This document shows positions 16,943-26,229 of a DNA stretch of 64,000 bases, one piece after another; position 1 is the first letter of the stretch; the number at the start of each line of letters is the position of its first letter. The notes beneath the pieces are model-generated. The model worked only from the letters and a program-made list of their open reading frames with translations, was not told the DNA's origin and ran no database searches. The DNA lies in assembly GCF_001580455.1 (NCBI RefSeq), contig NZ_CP010951.1, forward strand, positions 1,240,001 to 1,304,000. The letters run 5' to 3'. Both the position numbers and the translations under genes were made by a program. The stretch comes from Ramlibacter tataouinensis (GTDB lineage: Bacteria; Pseudomonadota; Gammaproteobacteria; Burkholderiales; Burkholderiaceae_C).

Positions 16943-18979
16943 TCATGGTGCGGACGCAGGAGTCGCCGGCCGCGTCAGCAGGCGCAGTGCGAACGGAAGC
17001 GGCCATTCACCGTCGACTCCAGCTGCTGCTTCGCTGCGCAACTCGAGCAGCGGCCACACGCGGGGGCCCGCCCAGAGCTTGTTATTCGCCGCGCGCACGC
17101 AATGCGCCGGGTAGCTGTCGACGCCTCCGAGATCGAGGAAGAGCCCGAGGTTCGGCAAGGTCTCGCGCGAATTGCCCCACCCGTGCTGATACGCGGCTCC
17201 AAGCGCGCTGCATGTGGGCGACATGACGGTATAGCGATCATTCCCCGCGCCGTCGACAAAGATGCCCGTGCTGTTCGCGTACGCCACCCCCAGGCTCAGC
17301 TGGCCGACGGTGTACTCGTCGTCCCCGCCCTCGTCCACGAAGACGCCGACCGAGAGGTCGTTCCCGGTGCCCAACACCATCTCGTGGCTTGAGCGGTAAA
17401 CGTCGTTCCCGGCATCGCGCTTGAGCAAGATCCCCGCGGCGTAGTGGGCCGATGCGCCCATCGCATACCAGGCCGCCTCAAATCGGTCGTTGCCGCCGTC
17501 GTCCAACAGCATGCCCAGGCCCTCGTAGTAGCCGAAGCCCTGCGCGTAGACCTGCGCTTCATATCGATCGTTCCCCGCCAGGTCCAGCAGCATGCCGATC
17601 CCTCCAGCGATGGAGCGGCCGTCGAAGAAATCCCCGCGTATCCCGTAGCCCGCGCCCTGCCCCATCGACGTGTTGCGGTTCGGCAGTTGCGATGAAGGCC
17701 GGACCAACGGCAAGGCGGTCAGCGTGTAGCGATCGTTGCCGCCGGTGTCGACCAGCACCGCGACGCCCCGCGGGCCGCCTGTCGCCTGTGAGTAGGTTTG
17801 CGCAGTGAACTCGTCGTCGCCGCCCCCGCTGACCAGCACCGAGACCCCGCCGACTGCGTAGGCCTGCGAACGGCTGCCCGCCACGAAGCGGTTGCTGCCG
17901 CCGCCATCGACCAGCAAGGCGGCGCCGAAGAGCGCGGAGGCCTGCGCTTGCTGGGTTCCCTCGTAGCGATCGTCGCCTTCGGTATCCCAGAGGATGCCGT
18001 AGCCGAGCGTCGCGCTCGACGGGTCTGCCCCCGGGGCGGCCGTCACATACCTGTCGTTGCCTCGATGGTCCAGGAGCACGCTGATCGCGTGCGTGTCGCC
18101 CCGCTCCAGGAACTCGTAGTCGTCGTCGCCGCCGACGTCCAGCACCAGCAAGGCATCCTTCAGCTGGCGGCGGTTGTTGCGGCCGGTGGTGTCGACGACG
18201 ATCCAGCCGAAAGGCGTCTGCAGTGACCACGCGACCGAAGGCAGCGCCGTTTCGTTCTTCACGAAGGCTTGCAGGCGTTCGATGGCGCCGGCCAGATCGA
18301 GCATGCCGGCGAGGACGGCTTCGCGCTCGACCAGCGGCAGCAGCTGTCGATAGTCCGATGCCTTGGACAGTGAGAGGTGGTCCTCGTGCGCCTGCCGGCG
18401 CAGCAGCTGCGGCGTCACACCGGGAGGAAAGCGCTCGAACGCGCGTTGCAGGAACTGGTGCGGCTGCGACATGGCGGCGAGCACACGCGCAAGCTCGTAG
18501 CGCAAGGGATTGGGCAGTTGCGTTTGATCGGGCAACTGGGGCACCCAGCCGGCGCCGGCTTTCGTCGAGGCCATCCACGCCAGTCCGGCCGCGAGCGGGT
18601 CAGGCGCCGTGCGCAGCCGCGCTTCGATGGCGGCCATGCCGAAATCGGCCGGACGGGATAGCCGGACGCCCCAAAGCGCCCCAGCCCGGCCTATCAGTTC
18701 ACGCGGCGATCCGGCCGCGCCCCGGAAGGAATCTCCAAGCACGCCGGCACGGTACGGCGCATCCAGCGGCGCGGCCATCACCGCCCGGAAGAACGGCAGC
18801 TGCTGGTCGCGTGTCGGGGAAGCGTCCAGCCCGGTCAGGTCGGCGGCACCGCGGCTGTTTGCGGCGCCCGCCCGCTGCAGCAGCTCCGGCAACGGCGGCC
18901 GGTCCTGCGTCTGCGCCCGGGCATGCCCTCCCAGTGCGAGTGCGATCAGGAGGGCGGCCGAAAGTCGATGCCGGCTCAA
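16943..18979 (-). CDS. Exported protein with about 13 G-[ND]-D-x-[YF] repeats
   Basis: The 678-residue product has a signal peptide (MSRHRLSAALLIALALGGHARAQ), a helical N-terminal half of about 260 residues, then about 13 repeats from roughly residue 283 to 640. Each repeat has a hydrophobic strand followed by the turn motif, as in GMLLDLAGNDRYEA, GIFVDGAGNDRYTV and GVFVDEGGDDEYTV, with spacing about 22-40 residues. This suggests a beta-solenoid, perhaps binding calcium at the Asp-rich turns, but it is not the RTX nonapeptide. Start is TTG 18979, overlapping the TGA of the Bug gene (TTGA). No enzyme motif was found. Confidence 0.8.
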   Translation of the reverse strand: MSRHRLSAALLIALALGGHARAQTQDRPPLPELLQRAGAANSRGAADLTGLDASPTRDQQLPFFRAVMAAPLDAPYRAGVLGDSFRGAAGSPRELIGRAGALWGVRLSRPADFGMAAIEARLRTAPDPLAAGLAWMASTKAGAGWVPQLPDQTQLPNPLRYELARVLAAMSQPHQFLQRAFERFPPGVTPQLLRRQAHEDHLSLSKASDYRQLLPLVEREAVLAGMLDLAGAIERLQAFVKNETALPSVAWSLQTPFGWIVVDTTGRNNRRQLKDALLVLDVGGDDDYEFLERGDTHAISVLLDHRGNDRYVTAAPGADPSSATLGYGILWDTEGDDRYEGTQQAQASALFGAALLVDGGGSNRFVAGSRSQAYAVGGVSVLVSGGGDDEFTAQTYSQATGGPRGVAVLVDTGGNDRYTLTALPLVRPSSQLPNRNTSMGQGAGYGIRGDFFDGRSIAGGIGMLLDLAGNDRYEAQVYAQGFGYYEGLGMLLDDGGNDRFEAAWYAMGASAHYAAGILLKRDAGNDVYRSSHEMVLGTGNDLSVGVFVDEGGDDEYTVGQLSLGVAYANSTGIFVDGAGNDRYTVMSPTCSALGAAYQHGWGNSRETLPNLGLFLDLGGVDSYPAHCVRAANNKLWAGPRVWPLLELRSEAAAGVDGEWPLPFALRLLTRPATPASAP

Positions 18980-19947
18980 TCAGCTCTCATGTTTGCTCTT
19001 GCGGCGACCGCTCGCATCTGCGGCAGTTCACGATCGATGCGAGAGATGACCGATGTCCCTGTCCCTGGTGTGGCAGTGAGGCCCAATTCGAGCAGCTTCT
19101 GGCGCACCGCTGGAATCTCAAGAACTTCTCGCAACGCTGTTTCGAGCTTGCGTTGGACGGCCGCCGGAAGGTTCGCGGGCGCCATCAGGGCGAACCACGA
19201 TTCCAGGTTCACGTTCAAATAGCCGCTCTCTGCGGCGGTTGGCACTTCAGGAACAAGTGGTGAGCGATGTTCCGAAAGTACAGCCAGCGCCCTAAGCTTT
19301 CCCGCTTTGATAAGCGGAGCGGAGGCGACCAATGAATCGACTGCAAGGTCAACCTGGTTTCCCATCAACGCAGTGAGGCTGGGCGCACTTCCGTTGAATG
19401 GGACATGCACCATGCTCACATTGGCCGATGAACTCAGCATCGCGGCAGCGAAATGAACCGTCGAACCCGCGCCGAATGTGGCGTAACTGACTTTGTCAGG
19501 ACTCAGGGTTGCGCGCTGGACCAGGCCCTTCAAGGAGTCGAGGGGTGAACTGTGATTCACCACAACCACGAGATCCATGCGGGCGACGGGACCCAGGAAC
19601 GTGAAGCTGCGAACCGCGTCGTACGGCAAAGAGGCTCGCAGCGCTGGGTTGAGAGTCAACGTGCTGTTCGATCCGAGCATGAGCGTGTAGCCATCCGAGG
19701 CAGTCTTGGCGACATACGCTGCAGCCACAATTGTGGAAGCTCCCGGCTTGTTCTCGATCACCACAGGTTGTCCAAGCTTGTCACCAAGGGCGATCCCGAC
19801 GACCCGCGCCAACGTATCGGTCGCCCCGCCTGGCGGAAAGGGAACAACCAGCTTGATTGGACGGTCCGGAAAAGATCCTTGTGCAATCCCGGCAATCGGG
19901 AAAGTGAGGAAACACAAGACCAGCACACGGGCGAGAGCAAGCCTCAT
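18976..19947 (-). CDS. Bug/TctC-family periplasmic binding protein
   Basis: ATG 19947 has an excellent AGGAGGTGA ribosome site and a signal peptide (MRLALARVLVLCFLTFPIAGIAQG). The product has Bug hallmarks: FPDRPIKLVVPFPPGGATDTLARVV, VIENKPGAS, GYTLMLGSNSTLTLNP and the conserved C-terminal helices; 323 residues is usual. Such proteins bind carboxylates in the periplasm for tripartite tricarboxylate carriers. No TctA or TctB gene is nearby, which is common for Bug proteins. Its stop codon overlaps the start of the repeat protein, so the two are probably co-translated. Confidence 0.92.
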   Translation of the reverse strand: MRLALARVLVLCFLTFPIAGIAQGSFPDRPIKLVVPFPPGGATDTLARVVGIALGDKLGQPVVIENKPGASTIVAAAYVAKTASDGYTLMLGSNSTLTLNPALRASLPYDAVRSFTFLGPVARMDLVVVVNHSSPLDSLKGLVQRATLSPDKVSYATFGAGSTVHFAAAMLSSSANVSMVHVPFNGSAPSLTALMGNQVDLAVDSLVASAPLIKAGKLRALAVLSEHRSPLVPEVPTAAESGYLNVNLESWFALMAPANLPAAVQRKLETALREVLEIPAVRQKLLELGLTATPGTGTSVISRIDRELPQMRAVAARANMRAD

Positions 19948-20195
19948 ATTCACCTCCTGGGCGCACTTGCTGCGAGGACCGTTCATGCTACAGATGATTT
20001 CTGCTGGCAGGATGGACTTCAATAGCTGTGAGTCAAAGATGACCGCGCGAGAAGCCCATGGCTGAGCACGTCTGACACGGTGGCCGCAAGCTCGCCGGCG
20101 TTATTCGACCGCCTCGCCTCCCGCGCCGCGCGCTTGCGCTCGTGCTCCCGAAATCGACCTATGCACGCGCTCGGGGACGCGCTAACCTCGCACCG

Positions 20196-21257
20196 ATGGC
20201 AACGCGCAAGAAGAAGCCGACTTCGCTCGCCGGCCCGGGCGCACCCCTCGACCTCGCGCTGCAGGGCGGCGGCTCGCATGGTGCCTTCACCTGGGGCGTG
20301 CTCGACCGCCTGCTCGACGACCAAACGCTTGCCATCGACGGAGCCTGCGGCACTAGCGCGGGCGCGCTCAATGCCGCAGTGATGGCCACTGGCTGGGCTG
20401 AAGGCGGCCGCTCCGGAGCGAAAGCGGCCCTGCGCGCGTTCTGGCTCGACGTCGCCGAGCAAGGCAGCTGCTTCGGTGGCAGCGGGCCTGCGCGGACCGG
20501 GATCGCCGCGTCCAACCTCGTGGACAACCCGCTCTACCTCTGGTCGCAGCAGTTCCTGCATACGTTCAGCCCCTACCAGTTCAACCCTCTCGATATCAAC
20601 CCGCTGCGCAAGGTGGTCCTGCGGCACGTCCGTGAAGAGGCGCTGCGCAAGGGGCCGCTAGCGGTGTTCGTCACCGCGACCGCAGTCCGCACCGGCCAGC
20701 CGCGAATCTTCCACCGCGACGACCTGAGCATCGACGCGCTGCTGGCCTCGGCGTGCCTGCCCCAGCTCTTCCGCGCTGTCGTCATCGATGGGGAGCCTTA
20801 CTGGGACGGCGGCTACAGCGGCAACCCGGCGATCTGGCCGCTGATCTACGAGACCCCAGCGCTCGATGTGATGCTGGTGAAGATCAACCCGCTGGTGCGG
20901 CCCGAGACGCCCGACACCAGTGGAGAAATCGCCGACCGCGTCAACGAGATCACCTTCAATGCCTCGTTGGTATCGGAGATGCGGGCAATCTCCTTCGTGC
21001 AACGGCTGATGCGCGAAGGGCGCTTGGGCGAAGGCGAGTACAAGTACCTGCGGCTGCACATGATCGCCGACGAACAGCACCTCGGACAGCTCCACCCTTC
21101 GAGCAAGCTCAATACCGAGCGCCGCTTTCTCGAAGCACTATTCGACCTCGGCTACGCCGCGGCGCACGGCTGGCTCGCCCGGCACCGAGCCGACATCGGT
21201 GTGCGCTCGACGTTCGACCCGGCCGAGACCTTCCTGGCGCCGCGATCGGTGCCCTGA
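20196..21257 (+). CDS. Patatin-like phospholipase
   Basis: From ATG 20196 the 353-residue product shows the complete patatin set: glycine-rich oxyanion loop GGGSHG (24-29), nucleophile elbow GTSAG with Ser54, and the catalytic Asp204 in WDGGYSGNP. There is no signal peptide, so it likely acts on membrane lipids or acyl esters from the cytoplasm. Length is like that of single-domain bacterial patatins. It is a single gene. Confidence 0.92.
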   Translation: MATRKKKPTSLAGPGAPLDLALQGGGSHGAFTWGVLDRLLDDQTLAIDGACGTSAGALNAAVMATGWAEGGRSGAKAALRAFWLDVAEQGSCFGGSGPARTGIAASNLVDNPLYLWSQQFLHTFSPYQFNPLDINPLRKVVLRHVREEALRKGPLAVFVTATAVRTGQPRIFHRDDLSIDALLASACLPQLFRAVVIDGEPYWDGGYSGNPAIWPLIYETPALDVMLVKINPLVRPETPDTSGEIADRVNEITFNASLVSEMRAISFVQRLMREGRLGEGEYKYLRLHMIADEQHLGQLHPSSKLNTERRFLEALFDLGYAAAHGWLARHRADIGVRSTFDPAETFLAPRSVP

Positions 21258-21789
21258 GCCGAGGACGACGATCCCCGTTGATCCTCGTCGCCCCTCTCGT
21301 CCGCTTCGGATCGGTGGAAACCGTCGAACGACCGCTCTCGGCGACGTTGCGTGCCGCCGTTGGACCGCCCAGAAGTGTTCGTGCGAGCTGCTCAGCCCGT
21401 CGGGTGCGCGTGAATACTTCAAAGGCTACCCGTATGGCCCGCTCCACGGGGGTTCGGTCCAGGACGCAGATCAGCGTATGTGTTTTTCCTGTCGAGGTAC
21501 CGTTCCTGCGAAGCTACCTGTGCCTTTGCAGCAAGAGACCAGGCCAGGAACGGGAGCAGGGAGCCGCTGCCTTCCCCGCTGCGCTTTCCTGGTGGCGGGA
21601 GTGTCGGACAGTCAGCGGCGAAGTGGCTCGGCATTAGCTCACTGTGCAGGCACCAGGTTAAGCGGGTGTGACTCATCCGTGGAAATCGACTGGAGAAAGC
21701 CACCTCCGCCAGTACCATTTCATGTTGGATTGAGACTTCGCTACCTCAGCAGCACGCAGGTCGGTTCATTTTTTTGCCAGGACAAGCAA
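21258..21789. other. Spacer without a convincing gene
   Basis: Both strands were read. Open frames here are Arg/Pro-rich and lack ribosome sites. A T-run (TTTTTTT) lies just before the ferredoxin gene at about 21771-21777, and the downstream part would hold its promoter. GC content is uneven, suggesting decayed sequence. Confidence 0.5.
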
Positions 21790-22098
21790 ATGGGCAGGTT
21801 CGTTGAAGTTGCAAGGAAATCCGAGATTCCCGAAAACGGGGCGATCGGTGTGGAGGTCGGGGGCAAGCGCCTCGCACTCATCAACCTCGGCGGCGAAATC
21901 TACGCGATCGATGACGAATGTCCTCACGAGGGTGGTCCCCTTTCCGAAGGGGCGATCAGCGGTGAGGAGGTCGAATGCCCGTGGCACACATCGAAATTCA
22001 ATATCAAAACCGGCCGCGTGACCATGGACCCGGCAACGGACGATGTCGCCACTTACAAGGTGCGCCTGATTGGTGACGCGGTGGAGGTCGAAGTCTGA
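21790..22098 (+). CDS. Rieske-type [2Fe-2S] ferredoxin
   Basis: The 102-residue product carries both Rieske boxes, Cys44-x-His46 (CPHEGGPL) and Cys63-x2-His66 (CPWHTSKF), on a small beta domain, with no membrane anchor. It resembles the ferredoxin components of aromatic-ring dioxygenases and NirD-like proteins. It stands alone with no oxygenase or reductase beside it, so the partner is unknown. ATG 21790 is the only start close to the domain; the frame extends far upstream without coding character. Confidence 0.9.
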   Translation: MGRFVEVARKSEIPENGAIGVEVGGKRLALINLGGEIYAIDDECPHEGGPLSEGAISGEEVECPWHTSKFNIKTGRVTMDPATDDVATYKVRLIGDAVEVEV

Positions 22099-22832
22099 GC
22101 TCGCGCTCGCCTGCCACCCAAAAGCCCTGCCCTGCTGCAAGGTAGGCCGGCTCAATCAGCTCACGGCGCGCGCTTCGATCGAACTGCCCGCTGCCGATGC
22201 TGAATACCGGACCTCTGAATGCGGGTGCCATGCCCGCCAGCGCACTCGGCGGCGTCCTGGGCCCACAGCGCTGGTGGCGGGGGCGGTCATCGATAGCGCA
22301 AGGTCGATCTGACCTTGCCCAGGCGGCCGCTTCAGACTGGCTGCCGACAGTTAACTTCCGCTCGCGAGAGTCAGCAAAAACCGCTCCAAGCTGCCGGACA
22401 GATTCTCGCTCCGAAGCTGGCCTTGACGTTCGGCCGTGAACCCATTTAGACGAGCAATGACACCGCCGGCAAGGGCCGCGGCGCTGGGGTGGGCGCAGCG
22501 AAGATCACATGAGACAAAGCATGCAGCGTCAAGTTCGACGACATCGAGAGGCGCGGCGGCCGAAGCCGGCGAGCAGGTGGTCAAAGCCGCCGGCGCGTCG
22601 GCAAGCGGCTAACCAGGCCTGACCAACGGCGCCATCGACGCCGGCCACCCTCAAGCGCCGCGAGATCGAGGCCGCCAAGAAGGTGGGCGAGGCGCTGCTC
22701 GCCAAGGGCAACGAACTGCTCGAGCGCGAGTTCCCGACCCTGACAGCCATCCGAGCCTTGCTGCCGTCCTTTGATCGAATGCCGGGTGCCGTGCAAAATG
22801 CGCCTGTAACTCATACCTGCGGGAGGATCGTC
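22099..22832. other. Spacer with probable gene remnants
   Basis: No intact gene is seen. Two short stretches look like decayed coding sequence: about 22550-22613 reads GAAAEAGEQVVKAAGASASG then stop, and about 22638-22760 reads TPATLKRREIEAAKKVGEALLAKG and on without a proper start. They could be parts of one Ala/Lys-rich helical protein broken by a frameshift. The origin is unknown. Confidence 0.4.
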
Positions 22833-23090
22833 ATGGCCTTGTTTGTTATCGAACGAGAATTCGCTGAGCAGTTGGAGTTAACGGCCGATTCCGTCCGGCT
22901 AGTCTCGAAAATCAACGCCGAGACCGGCGTGCACTGGTTGTTCTCGTTTCTGTCAGCCGACAAGAAAAAGACCTACTGCCTGTACGAGGCGCCCAATGCC
23001 GAGGCCATCCGCGAAGCGGCGCGGCGCGCCAACGTTCCGGCCGACGTGATCGTCGAGGTCAGCGAGTTTCGGCCCGAGTCACTTGTCTGA
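22833..23090 (+). CDS. DUF4242 (SCO4226-like) small protein
   Basis: ATG 22833 has GGAGG seven bases upstream. The 85-residue product (MALFVIEREFAEQLELTAD..., then WLFSFLSADKKKTYCLYEAPNAEAIREAARRANVPAD) matches the ferredoxin-like DUF4242 family, one member of which binds nickel in Streptomyces. It is cytoplasmic and its role is unknown. It lies 68 bases before the LAL regulator and may be co-transcribed. Confidence 0.85.
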   Translation: MALFVIEREFAEQLELTADSVRLVSKINAETGVHWLFSFLSADKKKTYCLYEAPNAEAIREAARRANVPADVIVEVSEFRPESLV

Positions 23091-23158
23091 GTACGGCGGC
23101 GGCCCGCGTGCGTCTTTGCGCCACCGAGTGAACCTGGTCGCCAGGCGTCCGACGTTCC

Positions 23159-26104
23159 ATGGTCATCCCATCGAGTCCGCCGGCTAGCTCGCCCGAGCGC
23201 CGCTTCGTCGGCCGGCACAGCGAGCTCCAGACGTTGCATCGGGCGTTGCAAGACGCCGTGGCGGGTCAACCGGGCATCGCTCTGCTAGCCGGCGAGCCCG
23301 GCATCGGAAAGACGCGTACGGCCCAGGAGATGATCGAGTTCGCCGCTCGGCACAAAGTGCTCACCCTCTGGGGCCGGTGCCCCGAAGAGCCCGGTGCGCC
23401 GCCGTACTGGCCATGGGTGCAATTGATCCGCCGCTACATCGCGCTGCACGACGAGAGCGAACTTGCGCAGGACTTCGGCGCGGCAGCGACGCCGCTGGCA
23501 TCGCTCGATCCTCAGTTCGCCCGACATCTACCAGGTGATGCGCCGGCCATGTCGGACACCGACGCGGCGCAGGCCCGTTTTCGCCTGTTCGATGCGGTGG
23601 CCGGCTTCTGGCAGCGCGCGTCACAACGCCAGCCACTGCTGCTGGTACTCGACGACCTGCACCGTGCCGACGTACCGTCGCTGCGGTTGCTGGAGTTCGT
23701 GATGGCCGAGGCCGGCCGCAGCCGCCTGATGGTGCTCGGCACCTATCGCGACGCCGAACTGACGCGCCAGCACGCGCTGACCGACTGCCTGCAGCAGTTG
23801 CACCGCCACGCCCAAGTGAAGCGGCTCTTGCTCGGCGGCTTCTCCGCCGCCGAGACTGCCGAATTCGTCGCCGCCGCCGGCGTAGCCAAGCCCGAGCTGG
23901 GCGCGCTGATGTACGAGCAGACCGAAGGCCACCCGCTGTTCCTTGCCGAGATGGTGCGCGATCTGCTGCGCGCGCACGCCGCATCCGGCCACGACGCGAT
24001 CGCGTTGCGACGCGTGCCCAAGGGCGTGCGCGAGGTCATAGGCGCGCGACTCAACAGGCTGTCGACGCCCTGCCTCGACCTGTTGCAGTGCGCCGCGGTG
24101 ATCGGCCGGCAGTTCCCCGCGGCGCTGCTCAGTCGGCTAGCCGATGACACAGACGCCCGCTGCATGGAACTGCTGCATGAAGCGCGCGCGGCCAGCCTGG
24201 TCGATGAAAGCACCGACGCATGGCAGTTCTCGCACATGCTGGTGCGCGACGCGCTGTACGACGAACTGGCCGCCGCACGACGGCAGGTGCTGCACCGGCG
24301 CACGGCCGAAGCGCTGGAGCAGCAGCACGCCGACGATGCGACACCCGCACTGTCGGCGCTGGCTCATCACTGGCATGCGGCCGGCGACTCGAGCAAGGCC
24401 ATCGAGTACGCGACGCGGGCCGGACGGCGGGCCACGTCCATGCTGGCGCACGAAGAAGCGGCGCGGCACTACCGGCTCGCTGCCGAAGCGCTGCCGGCCG
24501 CTGCCGTCCACGATGCACAGCGGTGCCGCCTGCTGCTGAGCCTGGGCGAGGCGCAAAACAGCGCCGGCGACAGCGCCGGGGCGCTGCCCACCTTCACCCG
24601 CGCGGCAGAGCTTGCGCGGCGGGTGGGTGATGCCGGCTTGTTTGCCACGGCAGCCGTCGGCTTCGGCAACACCATCTGGCGGCAAGGCAGCGACGGCTCG
24701 CCCGCCGTGCCGCTGCTGCAGGAAGCCCTGTCGCGGACGGCACCAGCCGATAGTCGCGAACGCGTTGGTTTGCTCAGCGCGCTGTGCCGTGCATTGCTCT
24801 TCGCAAGCCGGCCGCAGGAGGCGCAGCAGGTTTCGGTCGAGGCCGTCGCCATCGCACGCCGGCTCGGCGATCCGCAGACGCTGTACGAGGCGCTGAGCGC
24901 GATCGTCTCCGGGCGCTGGTACCCCGAAGGACTGGCTTTGCGCATTGAGGCCGCTCGCGAAGGCATCGAACTGGTGCGGCGCGCGCCGCACCTGGCGTGG
25001 TCGCACTCGACTTTTCTGGGCTGGCACTCCGGCGACATGATGGAGTCCGGCGACAGCGTGGCCGCCCTGGCCGCGTCCCGCGCGCACCTCGAACACAGCC
25101 GGGCGACCGGCGAGCCCTTCAACGAGGCCACCGCCCTGGCGGCACAGGCGATGATCGCCACGCACCAGGGCCGCTTCGCCGACGCTGAACAACTGGCGAT
25201 GCAATCGCTGCGCTGCGGCCAGCGTTTCGACCGCGCCAACGCTGCTGGCATCTTCGGCGTGCAGATGTTTACCTTGCGCCGTCACCAAGGGCGGCTGCGC
25301 GAAGTGGCCCCTGTGCTGAAGCAGTTCCTCGACCACGGCTCGCTGGCCTGGCGGCCGGGGCTGGCCATCCTGCACTGCGAGCTGGGCGCGTACGAAGAAG
25401 CGCGCCAGGTCTTCGACTCGCTGGCCAGCGACGGCTTTGCCGCGATTGCCAACGACGCCATCCGAACCGCCAGCCTCGCCTACCTGGCGGAGGTCTGCGC
25501 CCGGCTCGGCGATGCGCGGCACGCGCCCGTGCTCCTTGAGTTGCTGCAGCCCTACGCAGAACGTTGCATCGTGTTCGGTGCGCACACCGCATCGCTCGGT
25601 GCGGCAGCGCGCCTTCTCGGGCTGCTGGCGGCGACGCTGCGGCAGTGGGATGCGGCGCAGCGACACTTCGAGTTCGCACTCGATTTCGACGAGCGCAGCG
25701 GCGGCCGCCCCTGGCTGCCCCGGTCGCGCTGCGACTTCGCAACCATGCTGCTGCAACGGGCCGGGCCGGGCGACCGCGAGCGCGCGCACTCGCTGGCCGC
25801 TGCCGCGCTCGACGAAGCGCGCGCATTGGGGCTGGGCGGCATCGAAGAGCAGGCGCTGGCGCTGCTGCCGCAGCTTGAGCAGGCTCCTGGCGCGCAGCGC
25901 GCCGCCGGGCTGTCGCAACGCGAGCTGCAGGTCCTGCGCCTCGTCGCCGCCGGCAAGACCAATCCGCAGATCGCCGCAGCGCTCCACCGCAGCCCGGCCA
26001 CGGTGGCGATCCACGTACGCAACATTCTCGACAAGACGCAGTCGGCCAATCGCGCAGAAGCAGCAGCCTTTGCTGTGCGGAACGGACTGCTTGCGCCCGA
26101 GTAG
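23159..26104 (+). CDS. LAL-type LuxR transcriptional regulator
   Basis: The 981-residue protein has an N-terminal AAA/NACHT-like ATPase with Walker A GEPGIGKT (45-52) and Walker B LLLVLDDLH, a long helical TPR-like middle, and a C-terminal LuxR helix-turn-helix (LSQRELQVLRLVAAGKTNPQIAAAL, from about residue 917). This is the architecture of MalT-like large ATP-binding regulators that sense a small molecule and activate nearby operons. It is followed on the same strand by a haloperoxidase-like and a flavoprotein gene, its likeliest targets. No ligand can be predicted. Confidence 0.92.
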   Translation: MVIPSSPPASSPERRFVGRHSELQTLHRALQDAVAGQPGIALLAGEPGIGKTRTAQEMIEFAARHKVLTLWGRCPEEPGAPPYWPWVQLIRRYIALHDESELAQDFGAAATPLASLDPQFARHLPGDAPAMSDTDAAQARFRLFDAVAGFWQRASQRQPLLLVLDDLHRADVPSLRLLEFVMAEAGRSRLMVLGTYRDAELTRQHALTDCLQQLHRHAQVKRLLLGGFSAAETAEFVAAAGVAKPELGALMYEQTEGHPLFLAEMVRDLLRAHAASGHDAIALRRVPKGVREVIGARLNRLSTPCLDLLQCAAVIGRQFPAALLSRLADDTDARCMELLHEARAASLVDESTDAWQFSHMLVRDALYDELAAARRQVLHRRTAEALEQQHADDATPALSALAHHWHAAGDSSKAIEYATRAGRRATSMLAHEEAARHYRLAAEALPAAAVHDAQRCRLLLSLGEAQNSAGDSAGALPTFTRAAELARRVGDAGLFATAAVGFGNTIWRQGSDGSPAVPLLQEALSRTAPADSRERVGLLSALCRALLFASRPQEAQQVSVEAVAIARRLGDPQTLYEALSAIVSGRWYPEGLALRIEAAREGIELVRRAPHLAWSHSTFLGWHSGDMMESGDSVAALAASRAHLEHSRATGEPFNEATALAAQAMIATHQGRFADAEQLAMQSLRCGQRFDRANAAGIFGVQMFTLRRHQGRLREVAPVLKQFLDHGSLAWRPGLAILHCELGAYEEARQVFDSLASDGFAAIANDAIRTASLAYLAEVCARLGDARHAPVLLELLQPYAERCIVFGAHTASLGAAARLLGLLAATLRQWDAAQRHFEFALDFDERSGGRPWLPRSRCDFATMLLQRAGPGDRERAHSLAAAALDEARALGLGGIEEQALALLPQLEQAPGAQRAAGLSQRELQVLRLVAAGKTNPQIAAALHRSPATVAIHVRNILDKTQSANRAEAAAFAVRNGLLAPE

Positions 26105-26229
26105 CGAATCATCCGTTCTGACTATGCGCGCGTGGATTCCCGTGTGCATAAAAACTATCCGCCCGGTGGATGGAAATGCAGGAAACCCGCCGCAGACTGG
26201 GGCCGTCTTCAACCACCGGGGAATCCAAG

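Noticed and set aside
24137..26212. Minus-strand open frame of 691 codons inside the LAL gene
   Set aside because: Antisense of a clear ATPase-HTH regulator; Gln/Arg/Gly-rich and without start signals.
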